A DNA stretch of 64,000 nt, from IMG/VR virus record IMGVR_UViG_3300026473_000477, positions 1 to 64,000 of that record; one strand, given 5' to 3'. Origin of the DNA: a virus. Below the pieces are notes generated by a model. That model saw nothing but the letters and a program-made list of their open reading frames with translations, was not told where the DNA came from and searched no databases. Position numbers and translations under genes: made by a program. Positions 41,850 to 49,692 of this stretch are shown piece after piece (the first letter of the stretch is position 1; the number at the start of each line of letters is the position of its first letter).

Positions 41850-43859
41850 ATGAAAAACGAACTACCTAAATTTGAAGATACAGTTGACGCTGATCAACTT
41901 CCTGATAATAACCAAAATCAAGACCTTCCTAGTTTTGATCAAACAGAAGATTTACCATCTTTTGAAGATACATTAAATCCTGAAGAGGCTTCTCAGCCAA
42001 AAGAATTAGAGTCTGGACTGAAGTCTATAGCTGCATATAAAGGTGCTAGTTCTGGTTTAAATCTGTTAGGTAAAACTTATGATACTATCACTAACAGAAT
42101 GGGGAAACTTACTCCAGACCAAAGAGATATTATTCGACAAAATCCTGAAGAATATAAAAAAGCTAGAGTATTTAAAGATACTCTTGATGATTATTTAAAT
42201 GTAGTTAAGAACCTAAGAGAATCCGGTGTAGATTATTCTAGAATAGGAAAACAATCATTATCCGGAAATGTTCAAGGAAGTGACGTAATTAAGGCTTTAT
42301 CTGATATTAAAGAAGCTCCGCTGGCAAATTTATTACCACAAGAAGATCCTCAATTTATAGCAAGAAATGCCAGTTTAAATCAATCTGAAAAAATATTGGC
42401 TAAAAAAGCAGAAATCGATAGTAAACTAAAACAATTATCAGAACTTGGAATTGAGTCTCCTGAAATAAATGCAGAAATTAATAAATTAAGTAAACAATCG
42501 GCTGATTTGTATAGTAAATCATTATCACCTATTCGACCAACGATCGAAGATTATTCTAAAGCTACAAACTTCCCAAAAGAAGTATTACTAGCAAATCCTT
42601 CATTAAAACAAAAAAGAATACAGAAAGAATTAGGGAATGTTTTAAGTTCTAACGTAGACTTCCTGAAAGGTACTGAACTTTCTTCTTTTGATGTTGCTGA
42701 TAAGTTGATACCATCTTATCAAGATCAAGTAAATTACAACAAAATGTTTGCTGATGAAACAACTAAGTTTAAAGCAGAGCAAGCTAGAAATGTCTCTAAT
42801 TTTTTAAAAAATCTACCGGGATCAGAAACCTTTAAGAGAGGTCAAGAGTTATCTGCTAGAGCGATAAAAGCAGAAAATACACTAGAAGAATTTGGAATAT
42901 CAATTGATGATAATGGTAATCCCTACGTAAAAAATCAAAATGCTATATCTAATATTTACAAGAAAGATAACGCTTCACAGATCAAAAGATTACAAGATGC
43001 TTTAGATGAAGCAGAGAAACTTAAACAAATTAAAACAGTTGGAGGATTTCTTCCTGACCAAAAGGTAGCAAATGTTACCAGTCCTTTAGCTAAAGAACTT
43101 CCATTAAGTGCTATTAAAGAAGTAGTTGAAAACTCTCCAGATTCTACATTGTCTAGGATTATTAAAACATCAGCAGGATTTTCTACAGCCGGTCCAACAG
43201 GAGCGATTGTAGCAAACACAGTAGCTCCTTCATCGACTAAAATACAAGAATTTTTAACTTTACTAGAAGCAAATAAAGCACTAAAATTAACAGGAAAAGT
43301 AGGTAAAAAATTAATACCAGCTTTAGCTGGAGGTGCTGTAGGTTTAACCGCTCAAGCCGCAGAAGAAGGTGTAGACTCTACTCCGACTGGTGCTTCTCCT
43401 ACTATGCCTGAATATTATAAAGAGAGAGGGGTAAAGGGTTTTGATGAGCAACAAAGATTAGCCGAAAATGCTAAAAAGAAAATAGAGAGAGAAGATATAG
43501 CTAATCAAATGGCTGGATTTAATAGAGGATTGATAAGTTCAGAAGAGATGTCTAGTTTATCTAAAAGATATAAAGAGCTAGCTCCAGATACACAAAAAAG
43601 ACCATTTAACCAAAATGCAATGATTCCTTTAGCACCAAAAGAAAGTACAAAAGCTTTAAATGTTCAAGATAATAAGGACACATTAGAAGAGTTATTAAAT
43701 AAGTTTCAAAATATGACTGACTCTAAAGCTGCTCAAGGACAAGCTGAAATCATCAATAAAGCCTTAAATGGAAGCGATAAAGAGAAAGCTGTGGCAGAAT
43801 ATCAGCTACAACAAAGTCCAGCTTATAGACAAGCTTTAGCCAAGAAGAAACAGAGTTAA
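41850..43859 (+). CDS. Internal/ejection-type virion protein, 669 aa
   Basis: The acidic N-terminus has three versions of LPSFEDT (NELPKFEDTVDADQL, DLPSFDQTEDLPSFEDT), then helices. From about 440 to 525 runs a hydrophobic, small-residue stretch (FSTAGPTGAIVANTVAPSST; LIPALAGGAVGLTAQAAEEG). The tail PTMPEYYKERGVKGFDEQQR resembles the end of the 7294-8199 product. Membrane insertion during DNA delivery is the inferred role. Confidence 0.62.
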   Translation: MKNELPKFEDTVDADQLPDNNQNQDLPSFDQTEDLPSFEDTLNPEEASQPKELESGLKSIAAYKGASSGLNLLGKTYDTITNRMGKLTPDQRDIIRQNPEEYKKARVFKDTLDDYLNVVKNLRESGVDYSRIGKQSLSGNVQGSDVIKALSDIKEAPLANLLPQEDPQFIARNASLNQSEKILAKKAEIDSKLKQLSELGIESPEINAEINKLSKQSADLYSKSLSPIRPTIEDYSKATNFPKEVLLANPSLKQKRIQKELGNVLSSNVDFLKGTELSSFDVADKLIPSYQDQVNYNKMFADETTKFKAEQARNVSNFLKNLPGSETFKRGQELSARAIKAENTLEEFGISIDDNGNPYVKNQNAISNIYKKDNASQIKRLQDALDEAEKLKQIKTVGGFLPDQKVANVTSPLAKELPLSAIKEVVENSPDSTLSRIIKTSAGFSTAGPTGAIVANTVAPSSTKIQEFLTLLEANKALKLTGKVGKKLIPALAGGAVGLTAQAAEEGVDSTPTGASPTMPEYYKERGVKGFDEQQRLAENAKKKIEREDIANQMAGFNRGLISSEEMSSLSKRYKELAPDTQKRPFNQNAMIPLAPKESTKALNVQDNKDTLEELLNKFQNMTDSKAAQGQAEIINKALNGSDKEKAVAEYQLQQSPAYRQALAKKKQS

Positions 43860-43874
43860 TACTCAGAGGTCAAT

Positions 43875-44150
43875 ATGGAAAATAGACTTGATAAAATTGA
43901 GCAGAAATTAGACAAAATAGCCGAAGAATTGTCGGAAATTAATGTAACTCTGGCTGAACAAAACAAAGACCTAAAATACCATATTCACAGAACTGACCTC
44001 GCTGAAGATCACATAAAATTACTTGAAAATAAAATTACTCCACTGGATAAACACGTTACAATGATTGAAGGTGGATTGAAATTAATCGGAATACTTTCCA
44101 CTTGTGTAACACTACTGGCAGGGATTATCAAGATTATTAACCTAGTCTAA
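43875..44150 (+). CDS. XhlA-like membrane-anchored lysis protein, 91 aa
   Basis: The N-terminal coiled coil (RLDKIEQKLDKIAEELSEIN) is followed by HIHRTDLAEDHIKLLE, and a C-terminal membrane helix (LIGILSTCVTLLAGIIKIIN). This matches the haemolysin XhlA-type proteins that assist holins. It is the last gene of the late block and converges on, and overlaps by 9 bp, the minus-strand gene 44142. AGAGGTCAAT precedes the ATG. Confidence 0.72.
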   Translation: MENRLDKIEQKLDKIAEELSEINVTLAEQNKDLKYHIHRTDLAEDHIKLLENKITPLDKHVTMIEGGLKLIGILSTCVTLLAGIIKIINLV

Positions 44151-44735
44151 TTCATCATTTAACATATCTTCCAAAACAATCTCCCAATTCTCCATTTCAT
44201 CGTGAGAATCATCTTCTTTATAAACTTCAATATTATCATTTAATTGGAGATGACAATTAACATCAGTTCTTCTTTTGTAATTATCCGACCTTAGTGTTTT
44301 CTGATCTTCGTAATCTGTATATAAGTTTCCAAGTGATTCACTAATTTTCTTAAATTCAAGCTTTTTCTTAGCTATTTTAGCTTCTAACTCTTCGTTTATT
44401 TTGCCTTTATTACACTTCTTTCTTTTCCAATAAGAATATTGACCGACTAGTGAGCGAATTTCTCTAACAATCTTTTTAGTGTCTTGATTGGAGTCAAAAG
44501 TATTGTGAACAGATTCTTTGTAAAACTTATCCAGAAAGTCTAATTCTTCTTGATTTAATGGACGAATGACGACATTTTCGTCATCATCCTTCACTCCATT
44601 AATATAAGAAGTTTCAATTTGACTTCTTCTGTAAGCATACGTTGAGTTTGAGTATAAATGGCTATACTTCTTCCTCTTTCCTGATTGTTCTTTTTGGGGC
44701 TTTTTTCCAGTTGGCTTGGTCATAGCGTTTAGCAT
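44142..44735 (-). CDS. Uncharacterised phage protein, up to 197 aa
   Basis: Lysine-rich N-terminus, LNQEELDFLDKFYKESVHNT, then a basic helical middle (QYSYWKRKKCNKGKINEELE) and an acidic end. Function unknown. It overlaps the upstream gene by 74 bp if it starts at 44735; the ATG at 44723 would shorten the overlap and is an alternative. The pair 44142 and 44662 probably belong together. Confidence 0.6.
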   Translation of the reverse strand: MLNAMTKPTGKKPQKEQSGKRKKYSHLYSNSTYAYRRSQIETSYINGVKDDDENVVIRPLNQEELDFLDKFYKESVHNTFDSNQDTKKIVREIRSLVGQYSYWKRKKCNKGKINEELEAKIAKKKLEFKKISESLGNLYTDYEDQKTLRSDNYKRRTDVNCHLQLNDNIEVYKEDDSHDEMENWEIVLEDMLNDELD

Positions 44736-45042
44736 CCTCTAATGTTTTTTCGCTGGTATCAAATAAGCCCTCTTTTAAAAGATAATAGCGTTGATTTTCA
44801 GTTCTTGTACTTGGAAACTTTGTGCTGAAAGTGGTAAAGAATGTTGTTTTCTTAGCCTTATTTCTAGCGTCTGGATTGTACTTCATTCTATAGTAGTAGA
44901 AGATCAGATAGTTGGGATATGCCACTAGTCCAGATTCTACATTCAAATCAGATATAAAATTAAGTACGTCTTTATTAAGCTTCTTTTCTTTCTTTTTATC
45001 ATTACCTTCAAGTGATCTTAGTAATTCCTCTACTGATGCCAT
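44662..45042 (-). CDS. Conserved phage protein, 126 aa
   Basis: Carries a motif I recall from other phages: SGLVAYPNYLIFYYYRMKYN, KKTTFFTTFSTKFPSTRTEN, QRYYLLKEGLFD. The family is uncharacterised. AAGGA, overlapping the stop region of the protease gene, precedes the ATG, so the two are co-translated. Confidence 0.65.
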   Translation of the reverse strand: MASVEELLRSLEGNDKKKEKKLNKDVLNFISDLNVESGLVAYPNYLIFYYYRMKYNPDARNKAKKTTFFTTFSTKFPSTRTENQRYYLLKEGLFDTSEKTLEDAKRYDQANWKKAPKRTIRKEEEV

Positions 45043-45051
45043 AATTTATCC

Positions 45052-45822
45052 TTAAAAAGCTAAATATACTTTTCTCTTAGTGTTTTTGACTTCAATAAAC
45101 TCTTTACTAGTAGTAGGAATTGAGTTCTGTCCACGCTTAACTGAAAGAGGATAAGAAATTAACGGACATTTAGAATATTCTACAGTAAACGATCCAAAGA
45201 TAGTGGCAACTTCCTCTTTATAAGAAGATAGTAATGATTTATCACAAGTTACCAATACTACCAAATCAGCATTCTTTTTGTTTACAGCATCTTGCCCAAC
45301 TAACCAAAGCTCATTTGCAGTAGACTGTTGATAAGCTTTCTTGTCTTGCTTAATTCTTTTAGAAGCTCTTTCATTCATCCCATCAAGAACAGATTCAATC
45401 ATCTTAAGTCTTTCATTAAGTTCACCTGGAATTTGTCCAGACAGCCCTGTAACTGCTCCTCTATGTGACATTAATACTCCAGAAGGTATAATATAGCGAT
45501 TATCAAGCTCTTGAACAATTTGATAGCCCATTGAGGCAGCAAAGATTGTAACTGTATGTACAGGTCGATTTAATCCTTTTACGATGTCAATAAAATTATT
45601 ACCAGCAGAAACAGAACCTCCGGGAGTATTTAATACTAAATATAAAGGTGATTTGGGTGATAGATTGGATGATTTCAACATCAACTCAAAAGACTTCTTG
45701 GCAACATAAACATCTGACACAGCTTCGTTAAATACAATAGAATTATTTTCAGTAAGCACAATTCTTGGAGATTGAGCAAGTACTGATGTTGTAATTGTTA
45801 ATAATAATAGTAGTAGACGCAT
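45052..45822 (-). CDS. Exported ClpP-like serine protease, 256 aa
   Basis: A clear Sec signal peptide (MRLLLLLLTITTSVLAQS) leads a ClpP/crotonase-fold protease. The oxyanion loop is NTPGGSVSAG, the nucleophile serine lies in FAASMGYQI, and the histidine in SHRGAVTG. The third catalytic residue is not assignable by eye. Usual cytosolic ClpP lacks a signal peptide, so this one probably works in the periplasm. The ATG at 45822 has GGAG in front; an upstream in-frame GTG overlaps the promoter. Substrate unknown; lysis, receptor or envelope remodelling are guesses. Confidence 0.75.
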   Translation of the reverse strand: MRLLLLLLTITTSVLAQSPRIVLTENNSIVFNEAVSDVYVAKKSFELMLKSSNLSPKSPLYLVLNTPGGSVSAGNNFIDIVKGLNRPVHTVTIFAASMGYQIVQELDNRYIIPSGVLMSHRGAVTGLSGQIPGELNERLKMIESVLDGMNERASKRIKQDKKAYQQSTANELWLVGQDAVNKKNADLVVLVTCDKSLLSSYKEEVATIFGSFTVEYSKCPLISYPLSVKRGQNSIPTTSKEFIEVKNTKRKVYLAF

Positions 45823-45851
45823 TAAATTCTCCGATGTATAGATAAAATAAT

Positions 45852-45880
45852 ATAATAGCACATAAATAAACTTATGTCAA
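45852..45880 (-). promoter_or_regulatory. sigma70-type promoter of the protease operon
   Basis: TTGACA (45875-45880), 17-bp spacer, TATTAT (45852-45857), minus strand, about 30 nt before the protease ATG. Confidence 0.75.
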
Positions 45881-45883
45881 CTA

Positions 45884-46270
45884 TTATTTTCTTTCTTTTT
45901 TAATTCTAGCTCTTTCGCCATTTTCGTAAGCTGTTTTAACAAGGTGACATTCAGCACAGATATTTTGCCAGCCTTCCTCCATTGGAAACATTCTGTTAAT
46001 TGTTACGTTCCAATCATCAGACTCGCCTTCCAATGCTACAGCAGGATTTATGTGATCCATGTGCATTTTACCAGACTCAGCTTTAGGGTACTTAACTTTA
46101 ATAAAGTCAATATCTCTTTTTCCAGTATAAATCTGTCTGGAGCAAGTTTCACACTTCCAAAGCTCAGGTCCAATCTTAGACCTCTTCTTAGCTTTATTTC
46201 TCTCAGGATAAGAGAACGTAAGCTTTCTTAAAGCAAGAATAATCTTATATTTAAACTTCCGATCCATCAT
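45884..46270 (-). CDS. HNH endonuclease, 128 aa
   Basis: CETCSRQIYTGK and CAECHLVKT bracket the core MHMDHINPAVAL, giving a zinc-stabilised HNH nuclease. The start overlaps the gene before by 20 bp. It may be a resident recombination or packaging nuclease rather than a homing one, since it is fully integrated in the operon. Confidence 0.82.
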   Translation of the reverse strand: MMDRKFKYKIILALRKLTFSYPERNKAKKRSKIGPELWKCETCSRQIYTGKRDIDFIKVKYPKAESGKMHMDHINPAVALEGESDDWNVTINRMFPMEEGWQNICAECHLVKTAYENGERARIKKERK

Positions 46271-46667
46271 CTTCTACTTTTTCAACTTTCTTCGGCTTCT
46301 TATCTTGTTTTACAGCTTTTTCTTTCTTCACTAGTACATCAACCTCTTTTGGTTCTGGAGTGATCTCAGAATCTTCATCTTTAGCTGGAGTAATAGTCAC
46401 AGTCTGCTTTCTTAGGATTGTTAGATTATAATCAGCTAATTGGTCAAATTCCTTAATCTGGGGAAGATTATAAAGAGAAGCTCTAAACCAGTCTCCAACT
46501 AATACTAAGTAAAGTGGACCATCTTCAGTTTCTCTACAAAGAGTACCGCTATTATTAGTTAATATAGTGGCAAACTTCGGGTTAATATATTCATGAGACT
46601 TTAACACTAAGTTATTATTAACGATATCATCAATTGTAACTTTTGTTGCTCTGACTGGCTTTGACAT
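46251..46667 (-). CDS. Uncharacterised protein, 138 aa
   Basis: A beta-rich first half (NPKFATILTNNSGTLCRETE; PLYLVLVGDWFRASLYNLPQ) and a Lys/Glu-rich tail. AAAGGAATATT precedes the ATG. A single-strand-binding role would fit an OB-like half with an acidic tail, but I see no diagnostic residues. Confidence 0.6.
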   Translation of the reverse strand: MSKPVRATKVTIDDIVNNNLVLKSHEYINPKFATILTNNSGTLCRETEDGPLYLVLVGDWFRASLYNLPQIKEFDQLADYNLTILRKQTVTITPAKDEDSEITPEPKEVDVLVKKEKAVKQDKKPKKVEKVEDDGSEV

Positions 46668-46676
46668 AATATTCCT

Positions 46677-46952
46677 TTATTTGTTGATTACTTTCCTATA
46701 GCCACAACCTTTTGAACAAAGGTATAAATTGGCATGAGGTAACTCAGTTAATTTTACCTCAGATTCACATTCTGGGCAAGTTAATTTTGCACTAACTTTA
46801 GGCTTTTTTTCATTATTTGAAATATTTCCACTAGTTAGCTTGTCTAATTGTTTCTTTAAATTATTGACTTGTATTTCTAATTGACTGTTAATTTCCTCTA
46901 ATTCTTTAATTTTACGTTTTAGTTGAAACTCTCTGTCACTAGGTCTAGCCAT
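46677..46952 (-). CDS. Coiled-coil zinc-ribbon protein, 91 aa
   Basis: N-terminal coiled coil (LKRKIKELEEINSQLEIQVN) and a C-terminal zinc ribbon (LTCPECESEVKL ... YLCSKGCGYRKV). Possibly a nucleic-acid binding or regulatory protein. TAATG overlap with the 27-residue gene before. Confidence 0.7.
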   Translation of the reverse strand: MARPSDREFQLKRKIKELEEINSQLEIQVNNLKKQLDKLTSGNISNNEKKPKVSAKLTCPECESEVKLTELPHANLYLCSKGCGYRKVINK

Positions 46953-47035
46953 TATTTTCCTTTTTGATTAACAGGACACCAATCATTACCGCAGTTTACG
47001 TGGCAAAATCCGCAAGTATTTTGTTCATTTACCAT
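46952..47035 (-). CDS. Mini zinc-finger peptide, 27 aa
   Basis: MVNEQNTCGFCHVNCGNDWC, then PVNQKGK: four cysteines and one histidine in 14 residues. CAGGAG, encoded by the last codons of dUTPase, lies before the ATG, and TAATG couples it to the next gene. The context argues that it is translated. Confidence 0.6.
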   Translation of the reverse strand: MVNEQNTCGFCHVNCGNDWCPVNQKGK

Positions 47036-47479
47036 TTAAACTCCTGAGCTACCAAATCCATTACTTCCACGATTAGTTTCTCCCAAATCTTCAACTAAGT
47101 CAATCTCGATTTTAGGAATTGGAATAATTAATAACTGTCCAATTCTATCGCCAATATTGTAATAAATCGGAAATCCTCTTCTTTCTGAATAATCCTTATT
47201 CGTTTTAAACCTAAGTTTAAGCTCACCCACGTAGTTATTATCTATTATACCAATAGAATTACAAAGACTTAGATCATACTTGGAAATGCTAGATCTTGGA
47301 GCAATTATTCCAACATAGCCTTCAGGAATTTTAATTGCGATATTTGTACCATATTCAATGAAATCAAAAGTCAAATCCATAGAAGTTGCCACTAAATCCA
47401 AGGCGCAATCACCATCTCTGGAGTATTTTGGCAAAGATGTTTCAATGTTTTTATCCAGTATTTTAACTTTTACTTTCAT
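47036..47479 (-). CDS. dut: dUTP diphosphatase, 147 aa
   Basis: Hydrolyses dUTP to dUMP, supplying dTMP and keeping uracil out of DNA. All five trimeric dUTPase motifs are present: DCALDLVAT (I), APRSSISKYDL (II), GIIDNNYVGELK (III), GDRIGQLLIIPI (IV) and RGSNGFGSSG (V). Usual length. It starts inside the stop of 47476-47754 (ATGA). Confidence 0.95.
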   Translation of the reverse strand: MKVKVKILDKNIETSLPKYSRDGDCALDLVATSMDLTFDFIEYGTNIAIKIPEGYVGIIAPRSSISKYDLSLCNSIGIIDNNYVGELKLRFKTNKDYSERRGFPIYYNIGDRIGQLLIIPIPKIEIDLVEDLGETNRGSNGFGSSGV

Positions 47480-47754
47480 TTACTAAACCTATGATTATGT
47501 TTTTTCATACAAGCTTCCGAACAATAACAGACAGCTTTTCCAGAATTAGATTCTAATATAAAATATGGCGTTTGTAAATAAGAATATAATTTATATTGAA
47601 ATCTTCCACTAGTATTTTCAAATTGAAGATCAACTACTTTTGGTCTTTCTATTTCTTTCTTACATTTAGCGCATTTTACAACACCTCTAACTAAGCCACT
47701 AGTATTATTTCTTGGGAGCTGATTGGATAATTTACCTTCAATAATCTTTGACAT
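47476..47754 (-). CDS. Small zinc-binding protein, 92 aa
   Basis: Cysteine pairs VKCAKCKKE and YCSEACMKKHNH form a treble-clef or ribbon-like site; the middle is beta-rich. AAAGGAAGTAAT precedes the ATG. Unknown role in the nucleotide-metabolism operon. Confidence 0.65.
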   Translation of the reverse strand: MSKIIEGKLSNQLPRNNTSGLVRGVVKCAKCKKEIERPKVVDLQFENTSGRFQYKLYSYLQTPYFILESNSGKAVCYCSEACMKKHNHRFSK

Positions 47755-47755
47755 A

Positions 47756-48094
47756 TTACTTCCTTTTGTGTAATCTTTTGAGGATTTGATCTGTTATATA
47801 GCTGATAAAATAAGCCTCTGGTTCGTCATTATCATGATCAAGCATAATACCCCTTGACTTAAATACAGCATTTTTGAAATGGATAAGTTCATGAAAGAAA
47901 TCAGCTGTGTGCATTTCCCTTAGCCAAATTTGGAAATAATGTCTACCTTCTTTGTCTTCAGTTTGCCAAAATCTACCATAAGCATTAAGAGGAACTTCAC
48001 CAATAGCATATTTCTCAAGTTTTTTGACATCAGAGCCTAAATGGAAAATGACGTTAATATTGTAAATATCAGCGAAGAATTTAATTGTTTTCAT
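47756..48094 (-). CDS. HExxH metallopeptidase-like protein, 112 aa
   Basis: ADFFHELIHFKNAVFKSRG with a downstream acidic HDNDEPEAYFISYI is a minimal zinc-peptidase core of ImmA/SprT type. The start is the ATG at 48094, which lies inside the LWRLD tail of the preceding gene with GGAG 5 nt upstream; a longer in-frame start at 48115 would ignore that signal. Activity is unproven. Confidence 0.65.
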   Translation of the reverse strand: MKTIKFFADIYNINVIFHLGSDVKKLEKYAIGEVPLNAYGRFWQTEDKEGRHYFQIWLREMHTADFFHELIHFKNAVFKSRGIMLDHDNDEPEAYFISYITDQILKRLHKRK

Positions 48095-48308
48095 CAAGTC
48101 TCCAAAGTTTGACAAGTGTTGGGTGGATTTTAATTAAATCTAAAACTCTATAATAATTGCGATGATAACCAAATGAACACTCAATACAGTCGCCAAATCC
48201 AAAATCCACAATGTTATCCGAATATACCTTGAGTATAGGATAGTTACTCATACCTTTGTCTTGGAATAAATCAAGTAAAACAAAATCACCGACTTTAATA
48301 TCGTTCAT
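48081..48308 (-). CDS. LWRLD-tail small protein, 75 aa
   Basis: N-terminal INDIKVGDFVLL-type strand pattern (VGDFVLLDLF, PILKVYSDN) suggests a small SH3-like barrel, with the family's C-terminal HPTLVKLWRLD. Codons of the tail (TGG AGA CTT GAT GAA) hold GGAG and the ATG of 47756-48094. Function unknown; one of nine paralogues in this window. Confidence 0.75.
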   Translation of the reverse strand: MNDIKVGDFVLLDLFQDKGMSNYPILKVYSDNIVDFGFGDCIECSFGYHRNYYRVLDLIKIHPTLVKLWRLDENN

Positions 48309-48513
48309 CCAATCTCCAAAGCTTTACTAATATTGGATGTAATTTTCCAATAATACAATCCTCATAGAAGTCAAGACGTATCCAATATTTAGATCTAAAA
48401 GCATAATCATAACAAAGTAACCTACTATAATATAGGTCTACCTGTATAATCTTATCTATACGTATATCACTATTATTTTTATACATTATAAAATCACCAA
48501 CTTGTATATTCAT
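48295..48513 (-). CDS. LWRLD-tail small protein, 72 aa
   Basis: MNIQVGDFIMYKNN, RIDKIIQVD, then GKLHPILVKLWRLDERY. Most similar to 58585-58800 (YD...Y...L..YED...IGKxHPILV). Its tail encodes the ribosome site and ATG of 48081-48308 (14-bp overlap). Starts by ATGA in the nuclease gene. Confidence 0.78.
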   Translation of the reverse strand: MNIQVGDFIMYKNNSDIRIDKIIQVDLYYSRLLCYDYAFRSKYWIRLDFYEDCIIGKLHPILVKLWRLDERY

Positions 48514-49061
48514 TTAATTTGATATCCTTTCTCATTCATTCTATGTACTTCAAACTTAACTTTACCACTATCAACTAACCTTTTAATATTCCTCTGTTTT
48601 TCACTCAACTGGCTATCTCCAGTCTTTACTTCAATGAAAGTTATCTGATCTTCCCCAAAATGCACGTAATCTATCGGGTTAAATAATCCTCTAAGTCCTT
48701 TAGATTCATAAGGAAAATCTCTAAGTAAAGGAGCAACATTTTCAGCAACAAGTCCAACCCTGACTTGTTCTGACCTCTCTTTACTTATTTTTTCAGCTAA
48801 TTTACTTTCAACCTCAGAAAGTCTAGTGGCAAGTTCTCCACGTTGTCTGTCAGCCGTTTGGTAAAATTCGGTTAATGTATAGATCTGAGACTGGAACTGA
48901 GATACAGTAAACTTATAAGTAGCCTCTAATTCATCGAATTTCTGCTTATAATCAACTTTTTCACTAGTACCATTAGATTTATTAGCCTCTTTATTAAACA
49001 GCTTTTTAAGCCATTTTAACACTTGGATAATGTTCTGTAATTTAAACAAAAAGGCTAACAT
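48510..49061 (-). CDS. Membrane-anchored Holliday-resolvase-like endonuclease, 183 aa
   Basis: The C-terminus fits the endonuclease family related to archaeal Holliday junction resolvases: ENVAPLLRDFPYESKGLRGL, NPIDYVHFG, ITFIEVKTGDSQLSEKQRNI (catalytic ExK) and SGKVKFEVH. An N-terminal hydrophobic helix (MLAFLFKLQNIIQVLKWL) and a coiled coil (about 40-90) precede it, as is usual in this family. It may resolve branched DNA before packaging, or degrade host DNA. Confidence 0.8.
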   Translation of the reverse strand: MLAFLFKLQNIIQVLKWLKKLFNKEANKSNGTSEKVDYKQKFDELEATYKFTVSQFQSQIYTLTEFYQTADRQRGELATRLSEVESKLAEKISKERSEQVRVGLVAENVAPLLRDFPYESKGLRGLFNPIDYVHFGEDQITFIEVKTGDSQLSEKQRNIKRLVDSGKVKFEVHRMNEKGYQIK

Positions 49062-49069
49062 TTAATTTC

Positions 49070-49468
49070 CTATTCGTAAGGGATGATTAGTTCGTATCTA
49101 CTTTTACTAAAGAATCTAAGAGTAAGTCCATCTTCTCTGTCTACATTATTAGAATTGATAACGAAGAAATTATAAGAAAACTCAGAGGATATAGTTAACT
49201 CGAGAAGTTCGCCAGTAGTCTTATCCACATAAATACCATCAACAAAAGAATTCTCTCCAGAGCCTAAATCTAAACTAAAATCTCTACCAAGTAGAGTAAG
49301 GGTAACTGTAACTTGTCTATATAATGGATGTTTAAATACGCTTAAATTAAGCTTTTCATTATGCTTAATCTCTATAAGAAGGTTTGATAGTCCTTTCTCT
49401 ACTGTTTTTACCAGCTTGGTAATATTCTTCCGTAGTTCTTTTACTTTTAACTGTAGTTTCTGATACAT
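49070..49468 (-). CDS. Uncharacterised protein, 132 aa
   Basis: A charged N-terminal helix (KLQLKVKELRKNITKLVKTV) and a beta-rich remainder (YRQVTVTLTLLGRDFSLDLG; GLTLRFFSKSRYELIIPY). GGAGCAATTT precedes the ATG. Not recognised. Confidence 0.65.
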   Translation of the reverse strand: MYQKLQLKVKELRKNITKLVKTVEKGLSNLLIEIKHNEKLNLSVFKHPLYRQVTVTLTLLGRDFSLDLGSGENSFVDGIYVDKTTGELLELTISSEFSYNFFVINSNNVDREDGLTLRFFSKSRYELIIPYE

Positions 49469-49508
49469 AAATTGCTCCTATTAATGCTATAAATATTGGT
49501 AAAACCAT
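49365..49508 (-). CDS. Possible 47-aa membrane peptide overlapping the next gene out of frame
   Basis: MVLPIFIALIGAIYVSETTV, then KSKRTTEEYYQAGKNSRERT: one membrane helix and a basic tail. It begins one base after the stop of 49510-49692 and shares 104 bp with 49070-49468 in another frame. The neighbour's ribosome site lies within it. Its own ribosome site is weak. Confidence 0.4.
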   Translation of the reverse strand: MVLPIFIALIGAIYVSETTVKSKRTTEEYYQAGKNSRERTIKPSYRD

Positions 49509-49509
49509 A

Positions 49510-49692
49510 TTATAACTTTCTGGTTAAGTATTTGTAAACAGCCATTCCAATAAAGAATAAGGCTAAGTAATGGTTAGCATAGGCTAGAGAAGCTCCAAGT
49601 AAGTAAGTTACCAGAGCTAGTGGTAAGAATATCAACTCTGGGAAGAATAGACTTAAAATTGCCAGTATAGAATAGATAATAACAGATTTCAT
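49510..49692 (-). CDS. Membrane protein, 60 aa
   Basis: Two to three membrane helices (VIIYSILAILSLFFPELIFL; ALVTYLLGASLAYANHYLAL) and a short basic tail. The ATG at 49692 follows GAGGTGT; an earlier GTG is less likely. Overlaps the previous gene by ATGA. Could be a holin by size; no other support. Confidence 0.6.
   Translation of the reverse strand: MKSVIIYSILAILSLFFPELIFLPLALVTYLLGASLAYANHYLALFFIGMAVYKYLTRKL

Noticed and set aside
48095-48115. Earlier start (MSNFGDL) for the 47756-48094 protein
   Set aside because: Those codons are the antisense-frame reading of the LWRLD tail; the ATG at 48094 has the embedded GGAG used by all family junctions.
49365-49508. Sodium-solute symporter fragment (TTEEYYQAGKN looks similar)
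   Set aside because: Only about ten residues match and there is just one membrane helix.
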